Source: Tenodera sinensis (lineage: Eukaryota > Arthropoda > Insecta > Mantodea > Mantidae). Taken from it: a DNA stretch of 64,000 bases. Position 1 is the stretch's first letter; each line of letters starts with the position of its first letter. Positions 1-11,140 of this stretch are shown here, piece after piece. The stretch is from assembly GCA_030765045.1 (NCBI GenBank), contig CM060974.1, forward strand, positions 48,278,839 to 48,342,838, written 5' to 3'. The translations under genes were made by a program, and so were the position numbers. The notes under the pieces were generated by a model. It ran no database searches and was not told the DNA's origin. It was given only the letters and a program-made list of their open reading frames with translations.

Positions 1-863
1 ATCTCTACTTTCATCGAAAGCCCCCTTCATGAATACAAGCCTAAGCTGAATTGGTACACCTCCAAATAACATTTTAACGACGGTGTTGAAAATTACATTT
101 TAACTGTCTCAGATGTCATTTCTACTTAGGATAAAACTGAGTTATTTCAGAGATCGGGCACGGCAACTATTTAGTAAGCAGGTAGTATCAATAAATATAT
201 TCTTGGCAATTAATTGTTCGTTCCACATAGTCTGGGTGTGTGGGAGAGCACTACGTAATTTTTAACCTAATCTCATTAACATTCATTTTATGAAACCCAA
301 TTTAGTGGGGCTGGGTATGAAAGTTTTTCAGTATTCTACAATTTCGTTTATTATTTAATCCTTTAGTGGTTAAACACCCCATTCGTTCTTAACGATGTGT
401 TATTACATAATGGATAAGAGTGCACCTTCATGAACTTTGGTAGCTTTCTAGGAAGTAATGTGCGAGCCTTGAGTAAAAATAGCATCAATAACAAGCCTGA
501 ATTCCAAGAAAATGTGTAACAATGTGCGACTCTTTACTTTATTGTGCGCCAAGAAAGCTTACAGCTGTATTCCCTATCTGTTGTCACTGTGTTATTTATT
601 CGTCAATGGATCCTTACGAAGTAGAACATGGAATGCGGAAACTTCTGCAAGAGATTTTAGATGAGTAAATCATAAAAGCTTAATCGCACTGTGCCAGATG
701 TTTGAAAGCTATGTCTAAAGCACATGAAAAATTTATGTGAAAAGTGATAACGCCAGGGACAATTGATAAAACTTTAGTATGAGTTCACAGAATAAGTGAG
801 TATAGTGCTTTTGAAATGAGAAGTGTTCTGATCTGCAGCCAATGAGATACGTTTACATGCACA
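1..863. other. No recognisable gene; AT-rich flank
   Basis: I see no convincing gene here. A 20-codon open stretch at 606-668 on the plus strand begins MDPYEVEH and ends at a TAA. Its acidic, short start loosely resembles the first residues of some piggyBac-type transposases, but nothing supporting follows it, so this is only a remark. Confidence 0.4.
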
Positions 864-1850
864 GTGTTTGAAGCTCATTATCCTCACTCTGCATGTTTCT
901 TGGCGTGCGTCAAGCCCCACTTAAGGGGAAAGCAATATGACAACACAGCAGGACTCCGATTGGTTACCGGCCTAGAGACGCTCAAGGAGAAGCTCCTTCC
1001 AGCTAAAACGGTGGCCGATCTCCCAACTCATCCAAACACACACATCTGCCAGAACGCGGACGATCTCATGATCTTTGCTTCCAACAAAAACCCGCGCTAT
1101 AGCTACCGTCAAGTACAAGCCCATCTCTGTGCCATCAGTAGACGGTGTGAGAACTGGCGCATGTCTATAAACCCGGAAAAAAGCTCTGCGATTCTCCTGG
1201 CCAACACGCTGGCAAACCGGTTCCCGCAGGACCTCGTGCTTCGGCGCCGTCGGATCCCCTGGGTCACTACGGCAAAGTATCTCGGGGTCACGTTGGAGCG
1301 GAGGCTAACGTATAGGCATCACGTCAGGGGCAAAGTACTCCTAGGTTACGCAGCCCTCCGGCAGTTGTATCCCATCCTCAGCTCCAAAACCATGCCCATT
1401 CGCCTGAAGCTCCAGCTATATCGTGCGATTATCCCGCCTCTGATCCTGTACGGATGCGAGATCTGGGGAGTGGTGGCGAGGTCCAGCTTCATCAGACTCC
1501 AGACGTTGCAGAATCGGGCATTAAGGACGATCTACGATACTAGTTGGAGATTTCCTGCCCACATCCTACACGAACATTCCGGCATCCCGTACATTTTCGA
1601 CGTGATCAAAACTCGCGCTCGAACAATGTACAATAAATTCCAGAACCACCCTAATCCACTGGTGAATACTCTGGGACAATATGACCAGAGACAGCCACGC
1701 CGATTACCATCTAAAAATTGCCGAAGGACATCTTAGGTCCAACGGTCTAATTTTGGAAGATGGGAAAGGCGAAAATTACAATCTGTACTTGAAACAGAGA
1801 AAAAATGCCTAATTCAGATCACCTCTCAGTGAGTGACTCATGGCCAGAAC
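864..1850 (+). pseudogene. Jockey-type non-LTR retrotransposon, RT C-terminal remnant
   Basis: The open stretch 864-1736 encodes the C-terminal half of a Jockey-clade reverse transcriptase. Visible blocks are ADLP just before the catalytic box, then the box itself, then INPEKS, AKYLGVTLERRLTY, and the thumb-region pattern LQLYRAIIPPLILYGCEIWG followed by LQNRALRTIY. The catalytic YADD motif reads NADD (1053-1064), so the tyrosine is lost. The first 40 residues or so match nothing expected. The endonuclease domain and fingers are missing, so this is a 5'-truncated dead copy. It resembles, but is not identical to, the Jockey fragment at 12.7-14.8 kb: the equivalent segment there also has CEIWG and LQRIQNRGLR. 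Coding similarity fades after 1736 and the following 100 bases are probably 3' UTR. Confidence 0.8.
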
Positions 1851-1859
1851 CCTGGTGGG

Positions 1860-2238
1860 GATAAGCGCGTCACCTAATTGACTAAAACAGCCAATCAGCA
1901 GCCGGGTACTGCCCACTCACGGACCAATCCCTACCAACCATCCTTCCCGCCCCTATAAATACCCCTGATTCCACAAAATTCCCAGTAAAAACACATCCCA
2001 GTAGAAACACATCCCAGTAGACCCAACTACCACACTTATCGCGCAGGTAAAGCTGTGTTACTGCTAGGTTCTGCGGTAAAGACACTCGGGCGGGGTAATC
2101 AGCTACCGAGCTCGACTCGAACTGCCTCTGGAGCCTCTAACGGTCATTTTTCATTCTGACGAAGGCCATAGTCTACAATGGCCGAAAGCTCAATGTTTTT
2201 AAACCTCACACGGCTGATCACCCGTGAAGCTGTAACAA
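1860..2238 (+). mobile_element. Retroelement 3' segment with TATA-like box and hammerhead-like motif, running into (ATT)n
   Basis: This segment holds GCCAATCA, a TATAAAT box near 1953, two near-copies of a CACATCCCAGTAGA motif, then a CTGACGA box (2156-2162), a hairpin GGCCAT/ATGGCC (2164-2169 with 2178-2183) and GAAA (2184-2187). It leads straight into the (ATT)n array, as expected if the microsatellite grew from the 3' tail of a retroelement. Whether it belongs to the Jockey fragment upstream or to a Penelope-like element is unresolved. The Penelope-like element at 58.7 kb has a similar order (CCAATCA, TATAAA, CTGA box, hairpin), which favours the second. Confidence 0.45.
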
Positions 2239-2690
<452 letters not shown>

Positions 2691-3025
2691 TTCGTGGATA
2701 AAGGACTAATTTTAGCAATTTAGCATTAAACGACAAATACATGCTTTTAAAAGCTTTTAAAGCTCTATTTTCTGTATGCGGAATGTAGACGTAAACGATA
2801 AAGGAGTGGTGAAATATTGGCAAACAAATTTTCGACCAGCGGTGGAAAATGGTGGAGCGGTTTAACGTTAAGAAGTAGCCATTGAAGTCTGTGCACACAT
2901 ATTGGACGTAAATAAACCTACAATACTTAACTTGAAGTAATTTTAAACAGCACCTAATACATCTGGAATAACGTAGCTGTTGATAAGAATAATGCTGTAC
3001 GTGTGTATAGGTGAATGTATGTGTG
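2691..3025. other. No gene seen
   Basis: Unique-looking AT-rich sequence between two microsatellites. No coding signal recognised. Confidence 0.5.
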
Positions 3026-3028
3026 TAG

Positions 3029-3085
<57 letters not shown>

Positions 3086-3188
3086 TGTGTGTCTGTGTGT
3101 GTGTGTGTCTGTGAGTCTATGTATGTGTGTAGGTGAGAGAGAGTGTGTGTGTGTCTGTGAGTGAGTGAGTGAGTGAGTGAGTGAGTGA

Positions 3189-3251
<63 letters not shown>

Positions 3252-3261
3252 TGTGTGTGTC
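3026..3261. repeat. Compound GT / GA / GAGT microsatellite
   Basis: Blocks in order: (GT)n, (GA)n at about 3053-3082, mixed GT with TCTGTG, (GAGT)n at about 3157-3194, then about 50 bases of pure GT. The array resumes at 3514 after a 252-bp insertion. It lies where other copies of element X carry a short GTGTGTCTGTG tract, so it is probably an expanded internal tract of the copy at 3.5-4.2 kb. Confidence 0.95.
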
Positions 3262-3513
3262 CATGAGTGTCGGCAGACTTTTTTCCAGGGGGGGGGGGCG
3301 GCCACATGTTGGAAGTTTGCAATCAAATAATATTAAATCCTTATTTTACTGTTGCAGATAACCGTATTAATTTGTGCTAAATAAAAATTGTTCTTTACGT
3401 CAAAATTAAAATAATAGTTTAATAGTCAGTAATTGGCTGCACATTAAGTTTATCGACTTCCAATGGGGGGGGGGGGCCGCGGCCCCCCTTGCCCGCCCCT
3501 CGCGACGCCCATG
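3262..3513. mobile_element. Small non-autonomous DNA element (MITE-like) inside the GT array
   Basis: A 252-bp block interrupts the GT microsatellite. The left end reads CATGAGTGTCGGC; the right end, reverse-complemented, reads CATGGGCGTCGCG, giving an imperfect terminal inverted repeat. Just inside each end is a G- or C-rich run (3289-3300 and 3465-3486). The flanks on both sides contain TGTGTGTC (3254-3261 and 3516-3523), compatible with an 8-bp target-site duplication, but the flank is repetitive so this is weak. Interior is AT-rich with no ORF. An 8-bp duplication would suggest the hAT superfamily. Confidence 0.6.
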
Positions 3514-3527
3514 TGTGTGTGTCTGTG

Positions 3528-4245
3528 AGTCTATGCATGTGTGTGTCTGTTGACAGCATAACTAAAAAACGGAAAATCGGTTAAAAACCAAAAGTGGTAT
3601 TTAAGTTTAATATCTTTCATGGAAAAATCTTGAAGAAAATTCTACAACTCTAAACTGTTCTTTACTTGAACAATTTTTCGAAAATTTGGATTTTCTCAAA
3701 AATGGCTCTAACGATTTTGAATAAAATTCCATACGTTTAAGTTATTTTTATGGCGAATGAAATGTATATTTTGAATTTCCTGGCTATGACCTATGTAGTC
3801 CTGTTTACTCTTGATAACTTAAGCATAACTGGTAAATCGTAAGAGATAGACAAAATCTTACTGTACAAAAAATATGGGTATCGTTAAAACACACAAGTTC
3901 TGTCCAAATGATTTTTTGTGGTCTGAACCATTTCGGGGATATTCCTTGTTATTTGTGTGAGTTTTGCAACACTTATCCTTTTCTCAAATGGAAGCTTGTT
4001 ATTAACCTTTTTGTCTCTTGGCCTTGCAAAGAGAACAGAATTTGAAAGCTTTAAAAGATTTTACTATTGCTCAAAGCCTACTGTGTTGCCATATTCCCCT
4101 TCTAACTACAAGAATATGTGAAATAAGATCGTTTCTGCAAATGTTAATCTTGCTTAACATGAAGAAGACAGCGGAATAAGAGTTTGTAAGAATGATTGGT
4201 AAAAGAGTAGAAAATGTCATGTGAGGGCAACGCATCATATTTGTT
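3528..4245 (+). mobile_element. Element X, copy A
   Basis: Copy of the window's most common unclassified repeat. It starts in the GT tract, continues through CAGCATAACT and the segment GCTCTAACGATTTTGA, and ends at AGTAGAAAATGTCATGTGAG followed by CGCATCA. Other copies are at 5.2, 5.8, 7.6, 8.5, 20.2 and 23.4 kb. No ORF. The outer left part found in complete copies is not recognisable here. Confidence 0.8.
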
Positions 4246-4740
4246 TATCTGCAAATTATGCCATAGTTTTATTAGTGATTTGTATAGAATCCACATGTGT
4301 ACAGTTTTGAAAATTACAGCACAGCTTCAGTTTTCTGTAGGTCATTTTGCGGCCTATATTCCTTACTAATGAAATGATTTCAAAATAGGTACATACAAAT
4401 TTGTCTAGTGAAATGAGATTAGTTACATAGAATTTGCAAGTCACACAAGTTAATCTGTCTTAAGGAGTACATGTGTAAGCTATGAAGACAATAATATCAT
4501 TGTAGTAGTATTGCACAGAAGGTAATAACTGAGACCCCATCATCATCATCATCATCCTTAACCAGAAAATCGCCTTACCTCACAGTCAAGACCGGGTCCC
4601 AAATCTAGGGTAAGGCATAGAGGCAAAGACGGTTATTTGGATCATCATGTGGTTGTGACGAAACGAGATCCTCGGTAGAATTAATAGTCTCCTGGGGCAA
4701 ATGTTAGACCGCCTGCGCGTGCAAATATCCAGTCCTTTTT
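4246..4740. other. No gene seen; short CATCAT tract
   Basis: AT-rich unique sequence upstream of the cuticle gene 1 promoter, with a short (CAT)n tract at about 4540-4555. Confidence 0.5.
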
Positions 4741-4744
4741 TTGT

Positions 4745-4980
4745 TACCTATCACTGACAGTTGCGATGCGTTCCGCCGATGATGTAACAAGATGGGAGTG
4801 TGGGTCATTACAACCCATCACGGCGTCCATCCCAGAGGTAATCCAGTTTTAATATCTCAACTTGTTTCTTTCACTTCAGCAGTGTTGGCCATCACCCAAT
4901 GCTCCAGTTGCACTATATAAATGCTCATGAATCTCTTTATCGACATCTCAGTCCGCCACAGCCACCAGCTACAATCAGCT
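4745..4980 (+). promoter_or_regulatory. Promoter and 5' UTR of cuticle gene 1
   Basis: TATATAAA lies at 4914-4921 after CAATGCTCCAGTTGCAC. A TCAGTC initiator-like sequence is at 4948-4953, 36 bases from the TATA start to its A. The ATG follows at 4981. The same arrangement, with strong sequence similarity over about 200 bases (CGATGATG, CCAGAGGT/CCTGAGGT, CAATGCTCCAGTTGCAC), is found at 21.85-22.05 kb upstream of cuticle gene 2, so this is a conserved duplicated promoter. Confidence 0.8.
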
Positions 4981-7900
4981 ATGGCTAAGGTAAGCACTTC
5001 AAACACTGAAACCAACGAGGTAAACGTTAATCATGCGTGGCTTTTCCAGATTATTTCAAATATCTCCCAGGCAAACTTGTGTTCAGGCGTATTCAAGCAA
5101 GTAATAAAAGCAATTCTGTACAAAAATCTCTTGGAGTCAAACCTGAAGATCCAAAAGTTCCAAATGTTCCCGATTGATTTTCCTTAGAGGTCATATAAAT
5201 AAAATATTGATATATACGCAAATTTCCGCCTGGAAAATTTTTCGAAAATTTTGATTTTCTTGAAAATGGCTCGAACAATTTTTATAAAAATGTCATATGT
5301 TTGAGATATTTTGATGGCAAATGAAATTTATATTTTGAATTTTCTGGCTATAGCCCCTGTAGTCGTATCTACTCTGGACGACTTTTGCATAACTGGTAAA
5401 CCGTTACAGATAGACCAAATCATACTGTACAGAAAATGTAGATCTTGCTAAAATACACCATTTATGTCTCAATAAAATTTCTTGTAAGGTGAACCATTTC
5501 AGAAATATTCCTTGTTATGTGTGTGAGTTTCGGAAAACTTAAAACTTTCGTGAAATGGAACATCGTTGTTCATTTTTTTATAATTTAATTGTGCAAAGAC
5601 AACGGAATCTCAAAGGTTTAAAAAATTTTACTATCGCATAAAGCCTACTGTATTCTAATATTCCCCTTGTACCTACAAGGAAATAGTAATAAGATAATTA
5701 CTACAAATGTTAATCTTAACATGAAGAAGATATAGGAATAAGAGTTTGTAAGAATGGTTAGTACAAGAGTAGAGAAAGCCATGTGAGTGTAACACATCAG
5801 ATTTTTAGAAAAAGGGTTCTTCTTTTTGTATGCAAGTATGTTTGTGTGTGTGTGTGTCTGTCTGTCTGTCTATGTGCGCACTTGTGCCCATCGGTCTGTG
5901 AACAGAATAACTCAAAAACGAAAAACGGTTAAATAATACCAAACTTGGCATTTAAGTTCAGCGTCTTCCAAGGATGCGATATGAGGATTTTGAAAAAAAT
6001 TCCGTCCCAAACTATCTTTTATGTGGACATTCTTTTTACAATTTGTATTTTGTCAAAAATGGATCTAATGATTTTGATTAAACTATTTATTTGACATGTT
6101 TTCATGACAAATTAAAAGTATACATATTTTAATTTTCAGCCAATAGCATAGTCGGCTTCATTAACACTGATTTTTGGATAAAAGGTGAACCATATAAGAT
6201 AGACAAAAGCCTACCGTACAAAAATGTAGATACCGTTAAAGCAAATAATGTTGATTCCTTCTTCGTGGAGTTGGCCATTTCAGAGGTATTCCTTTTTATG
6301 TTTGAATTCTAGAATATTTACACTTCTTGCAAGGTCAAGTTGTCATTCATTTGTTCTTCCCGTTCATGTAAACAGAACGTAATTTCAAAGCCATTATATA
6401 GTAAACGGCTCTTACACACTAGGAAACACATAATGAAACCATTGTTTGAGATGTCGTTCTCGATTAATAAGAAGTAAATAGAAGAATGAGCGCTTGTAGA
6501 AGTGGTGTGTACAAGAATGAGTAGAGCGAGCGAGTGAATGGGTGAGTGAGTGGGTGGGTGAGTGAGTGTATGAGTGAGTGAGTGTGTGTGTGAGTTAGCA
6601 AGTGAGTGAGTGAGTTAGCAAGTGAGTGTGTGAGTGTGTGACTGAGTGATTGTGTGCGTGTGTGAGTAAGTGAGTGAGTGAGTAGGTGGCTGAGTGAGTG
6701 AGTGGGTGAGTGAGTGTGTAAGTGAGTGAGTGTGTGTGTGAGTGAGTGAGTGAGTGAGTGAGTGAGTGAGTGTGTGTGTGAGTTAGCAAGTGAGTGAGTG
6801 AGTTAGCAAGTGAGTGTGTGAGTGTGTGACTGAGTGATTGTGTGAGTGAGTGAGTGAGTGAGTGAGTGAGTGAGTGAGTGAGTGAGTGAGTGAGTGAGTG
6901 AGTGAGTGAGTGAGAGTAAGTGATGAGCGAGTGAGTGATGGGGTTTAAGGACACATTGGAAACTAGGTCATATGGGCAGAGTAGAGAAAGTCATGAGAGC
7001 AACACATCAAATTTTCTTATTTAAAAAACTATTTCTCTACTATAACATTTTCTTTGTTATGTTACAAACAAACGTGTGCTTAACTTCACTAATTGTTTGC
7101 AATTTAAGGCTTATTATTTTATTTGTACTAATTAACACAGGGAGAAAACACGAATTTTAAACTCGCGTTTTCGAAGTTTACACACAATGCTTTCCACTAA
7201 TGCCATAGCAATTGTAACTACGTTAGTTGCCTGCGTCACTACCATCTTGAAACGATATTCTTTAAAATATCAGTAAAACTGATAGGATTACGTCGTCACA
7301 TTTAATCTACTTAAATGCCACTAACGAAAATGTAATGTTTCCTAGATAGTTTATGTTAGATGTTAATTTTAGCTTTCTCGATTGTGGATAATTTATTTAG
7401 CCAAGAAATTTCTTCAATATTGTTGAGGATATTTCAATATCCCTTATTGTGATTAAAACAAGGAAACTGTATGTTATTCAAGCCTTATAGGTTACTGGGG
7501 AAGGCTCGACATTCAAACATTCACAATCCGAGTCAAAAAGTATCTCACCGATGAGAGCATTTCTTCATTGCTGACAGACCTGCATTTTAATGGTACTATA
7601 ACATGTGCAGTATTTAAAAACAATCTGATTTTTGCATTCACATGACTTTCTCTACTCTTGTACTAACCATTCTTACAAACTCTTATTCATATATCTTCTT
7701 CGTGTTAGTTGAGATAAACATTTGCACAAATTATCTTATTGCTTATTTCCTTGTAGGTACAAGGGAGATATTAGAATACAGTAGGCTTTGTGCGATAGTG
7801 AAATCTTTTGAAGCTTTGAGATTCCGTTCTCTTTGCACACTTAACATATAAAAAAAATGAACAACGATGTTCCATTTCACGAAAGTTCTAAGTTTTATGA

Positions 7901-8888
7901 AACTCACACACATAACAAGGAATATCTCTGAAATGGTTCACCCTACAAGAAAATTTATTCAGACATAAATTGTGTATTTTAGTAAGATCTACATTTTTTG
8001 TAAAGTATGATTTGGTCTATCTCGAACGGTTTACCAGTTATACAAAAGTCGTCCAGAGTAAATACGACTACAGGGGCTATAGCCAGAAAATTCAAGATAT
8101 ACATTTCATTTTTCATAAAAATATCTCAAACATATGACATTGACTAAAATTGTCAATCGTTGGAGCCATTTTCAAGAAAATCAACATTTTCGAAAAATCT
8201 TCCATGTAAAGGGTAGTGTAGGGTGAGGCTGTTTTCTTCAAAATCTTCGTGTCGCATCCTTGAAAGACATTAAACTTAAATAGCAAGTTTGGCTTTAAAC
8301 CGACTTTACGTTTTTTAGTCATGCTGTCCACAGACACACAGACATACACGGACTTTTTTCTAAAAAGGCTTTTTTTTTTATTCAGGGGGCCTCAAAACAT
8401 ATATTTCCGGTGAAATCTTGACATCGAGTTTTTGGGTGGAATACAATACTTCCCCTACTTGCCAGTAGAGAAAGCAAAAAAGAATGTCTCCGAAATGGTT
8501 CATCTACAAGAAAATTTAGTCAGACGTAAATTGTGTATTTTAGCAGGATCTACATTTTTTGTATAATATGATTTGGTCTATCTCTAATGGTTTACTAGTT
8601 ATGCAAAAGTCGTCCAGAGTATTACGACTACAGGGGATATAGCCAGAAAATTCAAGATATAAATTTCATTTGTCATCAAAATATCTCAAACGTTTTAATC
8701 AAAATCGTTAGAGCCATTTTCAAGAAAATCAAAATTTTCGAAAAATGTTCCATGTAAAGGGTAGTTTAGGGTGAGGCTGTTTTCTTCAAAATCTGCCTGT
8801 AGCATCCTTGAAAGACATTAAACTTAAATACCAAATTTGGTTTTTAACCTACTTTTCGTTTTTGAGTTATGCTGTCCACAAGCACACA

Positions 8889-8941
<53 letters not shown>

Positions 8942-11140
8942 GCGCGCGCGGACCTTTTTCTAAATATGTTTTTTTTTTTTTTTTTTTTGTATTCAGGGAT
9001 CCTCAAAACATATATTTCGGGTGAAATCTCCACATCGAATTTTTGGGTGGAATACAATACTTCCCCTACTTACCAGTAGAGAAAGTAAAAATATAATAAT
9101 AATTTATAGTATTTCCATTTTTTCAACTTATATACAACACTAGAACCTCGCTCATGATTAAAACACCGTCCTAGACACTCATAATGACAAGACTTCACAC
9201 AATTGTTGTTCTTTGTTCAGGAAATCAAATGAAACGCTCTCCGATATTCCGATACAGAGTGGAGAAACAAGACAGATACACGCGCAAGAATTTGGAACGT
9301 ATTAACTAATAGCAAACAGCAGTGTAATCAGCATATAAAATACTAGGGAATGCCAGATTTACTGCTTTGAAACGCTCTTGTGAAGTGACTATTTACGACT
9401 AAATATTGATATACTCAGCAGATACAGAATAAAAGTTTCAAGTATAACACTTTTTAAAAAAGATTTTTTGGATCGAAACATATCAGTTTTCCTTCTGAAT
9501 CGATTGCTTAAGTTTTACAAGAATGGGCTACTCATAATTTCATTGAAAGATAACATAATCGCCTCATATGTAAATTTCGATTCTAGAACCTAAAGCAGTA
9601 AATGATAAGACAAATCTATGCCTTTTTTTACACTGGCTGACATTTATGATGTCATGTTTCCAGATGTTGGAAAATAATGTCATCCGCACCAGGTTCACGA
9701 AAAGTATTAATCGTTCCATATTAGCAAGTTATAGCTAACTCTCGTTAATCTATTTGTTTTCCAGAAGCTGGTTCTTCTCATCTCAGTGACACTTGCTGGT
9801 GTCCTTGCAGAACCTCCAGTGGCAAACTCTTACTTGCCACCCAGTCAGAACGGAGCTCGAACTCCTGACAGCCAGTACGGTGCTCCCATTATTGAAAACC
9901 GAGCTCTTTCTACTCAGTATGGTGCACCTGACGCTACAAGACGATTTGGAGGCGCTTCAGCCCGTTTTGGTGGAGTTCCTTCAAACCAGTATGGCGCCCC
10001 CTCAGCTTCTGCACGTTCTTTTGGTGGCATCCCATCTAACCAGTATGGTGTCCCTGCAGCTTCAGTACGTAATGGTGGTGCCTCTGGAGCTCTGAGCCGT
10101 TTCAGCGCTTCTGGTTCAAGCCGTTCCTTCAGCGGTGCTCTTTCTACACGTTATGGTGCTCCTTCAGCTTCATCTCGCATCAGTGGAGCTTCCGCTCGCA
10201 TTGTTGGTGCTCCTTCAGCTCGATATGGTGTTCCTTCAGCTTCTGCTAGATCCTTCGGTGGTGCTCTCTCAAGACAGTACGGTGCTCCTGGTGCCGCAAG
10301 CAGATCCTTCGTTAATGCCCTGTCTTCTCAGTATGGTGCTCCTGCTACTTCCAGCAGAGCCTTCGGTGGTTCTCCCTCCACGCAATATGGTGCTCCTCTC
10401 ACCTCAGACAGATCTGGTGCTCTCTCAACACAATACGGAGTTCCTGGTGCAAACTCAGTTTACGCTGCTGACGGTGGTTATGCTGCTTCTGCAAGGAACT
10501 TAGCTCGCGAAGATGATTTGGCCGTAAGTAATAATAAGTCCATAGTTGTTTTCATGCATTGGATCAGTAAATAAAGAAACATGTATTATTACGCTCTGAA
10601 ATTTCTAATCTCAGAACTTATAATCATACTTGTGCGCCACAATTATCAATTTTTCCAATATAATTTATAAGAAAATAGATCTTAGGAGAGGATTCCAAAT
10701 ACATTTTCTTTTTCTCCCTAATCAAAAATGGGTTTTGTGGAAAGTGGTGTCTCCAAAAGTAGTGAGATATTTTCTTTATTTTTTCAATTAGTGCCGCATT
10801 GTTTATGTATCTGACTAACTCATTTAAACTAACTTATTTTTAATAAAGACTAAGATTAATCTCTTCACCTTATCTTCTGCAGGAACCAGCAAACTATGAG
10901 TTTGCGTACGAAGTTGAGGATGCAGAATCTGGTGCCACTTTCTCCCAGGAGGAAGCCCGTCAGGATGAACAGGCTCAGGGTTCTTACCGAGTTCTTCTTC
11001 CCGATGGCCGACTGCAGATCGTAGAGTATGAAGCCGACCTTGAGGGTTACAAGCCCAGAATCCGTTATGAGGACAGCGACGCTGGAGGCTATGCTCGTGG
11101 TGGACCACAGCAGAGAGGAGGGCTGGAAGGACCTTACTAA
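4981..11140 (+). CDS. Resilin-like cuticular protein (R&R, chitin-binding type 4), gene 1
   Basis: Structural cuticle protein: YGAP-type repeats give resilin-like elasticity and the R&R domain binds chitin in the extracellular cuticle. Predicted exons: 4981-4989 (ATGGCTAAG, donor GTAAGC), 9765-10523 (acceptor TTTTCCAG, donor GTAAGT) and 10883-11140 (acceptor TTCTGCAG), all phase 0, giving 341 residues. Residues 1-18 (MAKKLVLLISVTLAGVLA) are a signal peptide split by intron 1, as is usual in insect cuticle genes. Exon 2 carries ten YG(A/V)P motifs with Ser, Gly, Ala and Arg-rich spacers. Exon 3 holds the R&R consensus: G289-x8-G298-x6-Y305-x-A307 then GY at 311-312. Intron 1 (4.8 kb) is filled with element X copies B to E. 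The paralogue at 22-29 kb confirms the exon boundaries. The family is secure; the exact protein name is not. Confidence 0.92.
5222..5812 (+). mobile_element. Element X, copy B (5'-truncated), in intron 1 of cuticle gene 1
   Basis: Begins inside the family consensus at GGAAAATTTTTCGAAAATTTTG and runs to AGTAGAGAAAGCCATGTGAG and CACATCAGATTTTT. It passes directly into copy C in the same orientation. Confidence 0.85.
5813..7008 (+). mobile_element. Element X, copy C (divergent), interrupted by a GAGT array
   Basis: Starts with the internal AGAAAAAGG and GTGTGTCTGTCTG tract, then AATAACTCAAAAACG, a diverged body, and reaches CAAGAATGAGTAGAG at about 6520, where a GAGT microsatellite begins. After the array the expected family end (AGTAGAGAAAGTCATG, CACATCA) appears at about 6979-7005. 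The GAGT array therefore expanded within the terminal AGTAGAG motif of the element. Confidence 0.7.
6520..6915. repeat. (GAGT)n microsatellite, about 400 bp
   Basis: Long GAGT array with GTGT, TTAGCAAGT and GGTG variants. A segment containing AGTTAGCAAGTGAGTG appears twice (about 6594-6660 and 6780-6840), pointing to internal duplication. The minus-strand open frame (THSLTHS runs) is a repeat artefact. Confidence 0.95.
7009..7637. other. Intronic sequence, nothing recognised
   Basis: Part of intron 1 of cuticle gene 1, AT-rich, between oppositely oriented element X copies C and D. Confidence 0.5.
7638..8478 (-). mobile_element. Element X, copy D (complete)
   Basis: One end has ACTTTCTCTACT at 7645-7656, the other has AGTAGAGAAAG at 8464-8474, forming inverted terminal boxes about 830 bp apart. 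The interior contains the CACAGACACACAGAC tract (short here). No ORF of note. It abuts copy E head-to-tail. Confidence 0.85.
8481..9092 (-). mobile_element. Element X, copy E (partial), fused in tandem to copy D
   Basis: Begins inside the consensus (TCTCCGAAATGGTTCA) directly after the end of copy D and runs to AGTAGAGAAAGTAAAAA at about 9074-9090. The internal CA tract is expanded (8884-8941) and is followed by a T-run at 8970-8988. Confidence 0.85.
8884..8941. repeat. (CA)n microsatellite inside element X copy E
   Basis: About 58 bases of CA repeat ending in GCGCGCG. It sits where the other copies have a short CACAGACACA tract. Confidence 0.95.
9093..9764. other. 3' end of intron 1, cuticle gene 1
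   Basis: No gene seen. The last 76 bases (9689-9764, CCAGGTTCACG to TTTTCCAG) are almost identical to 27636-27711 in cuticle gene 2, a recently shared splice-acceptor region. Upstream of that the two introns diverge sharply. Confidence 0.6.
10524..10882 (+). other. Intron 2 of cuticle gene 1
   Basis: 359-base intron with GTAAGT donor and pyrimidine-rich TTATCTTCTGCAG acceptor. The paralogous intron is 28621-28963. Confidence 0.8.

Noticed and set aside
6595..6954. Minus-strand THSLTHS-repeat frame
   Set aside because: Translation of the GAGT microsatellite; likewise 2954-3326 and 23116-23338.
10135..10503. Alternative-frame Leu-rich frames within cuticle exon 2 (also 9793-10095 and 28082-28624)
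   Set aside because: Frame-shifted reading of the YGAP repeat region; the splice-consistent frame with signal peptide is the real one.
10824..11108. Minus-strand frame opposite cuticle exon 3 (also 28905-29183)
   Set aside because: Shadow of the R&R-encoding exon on the other strand; conserved in both paralogues only because the exon is.
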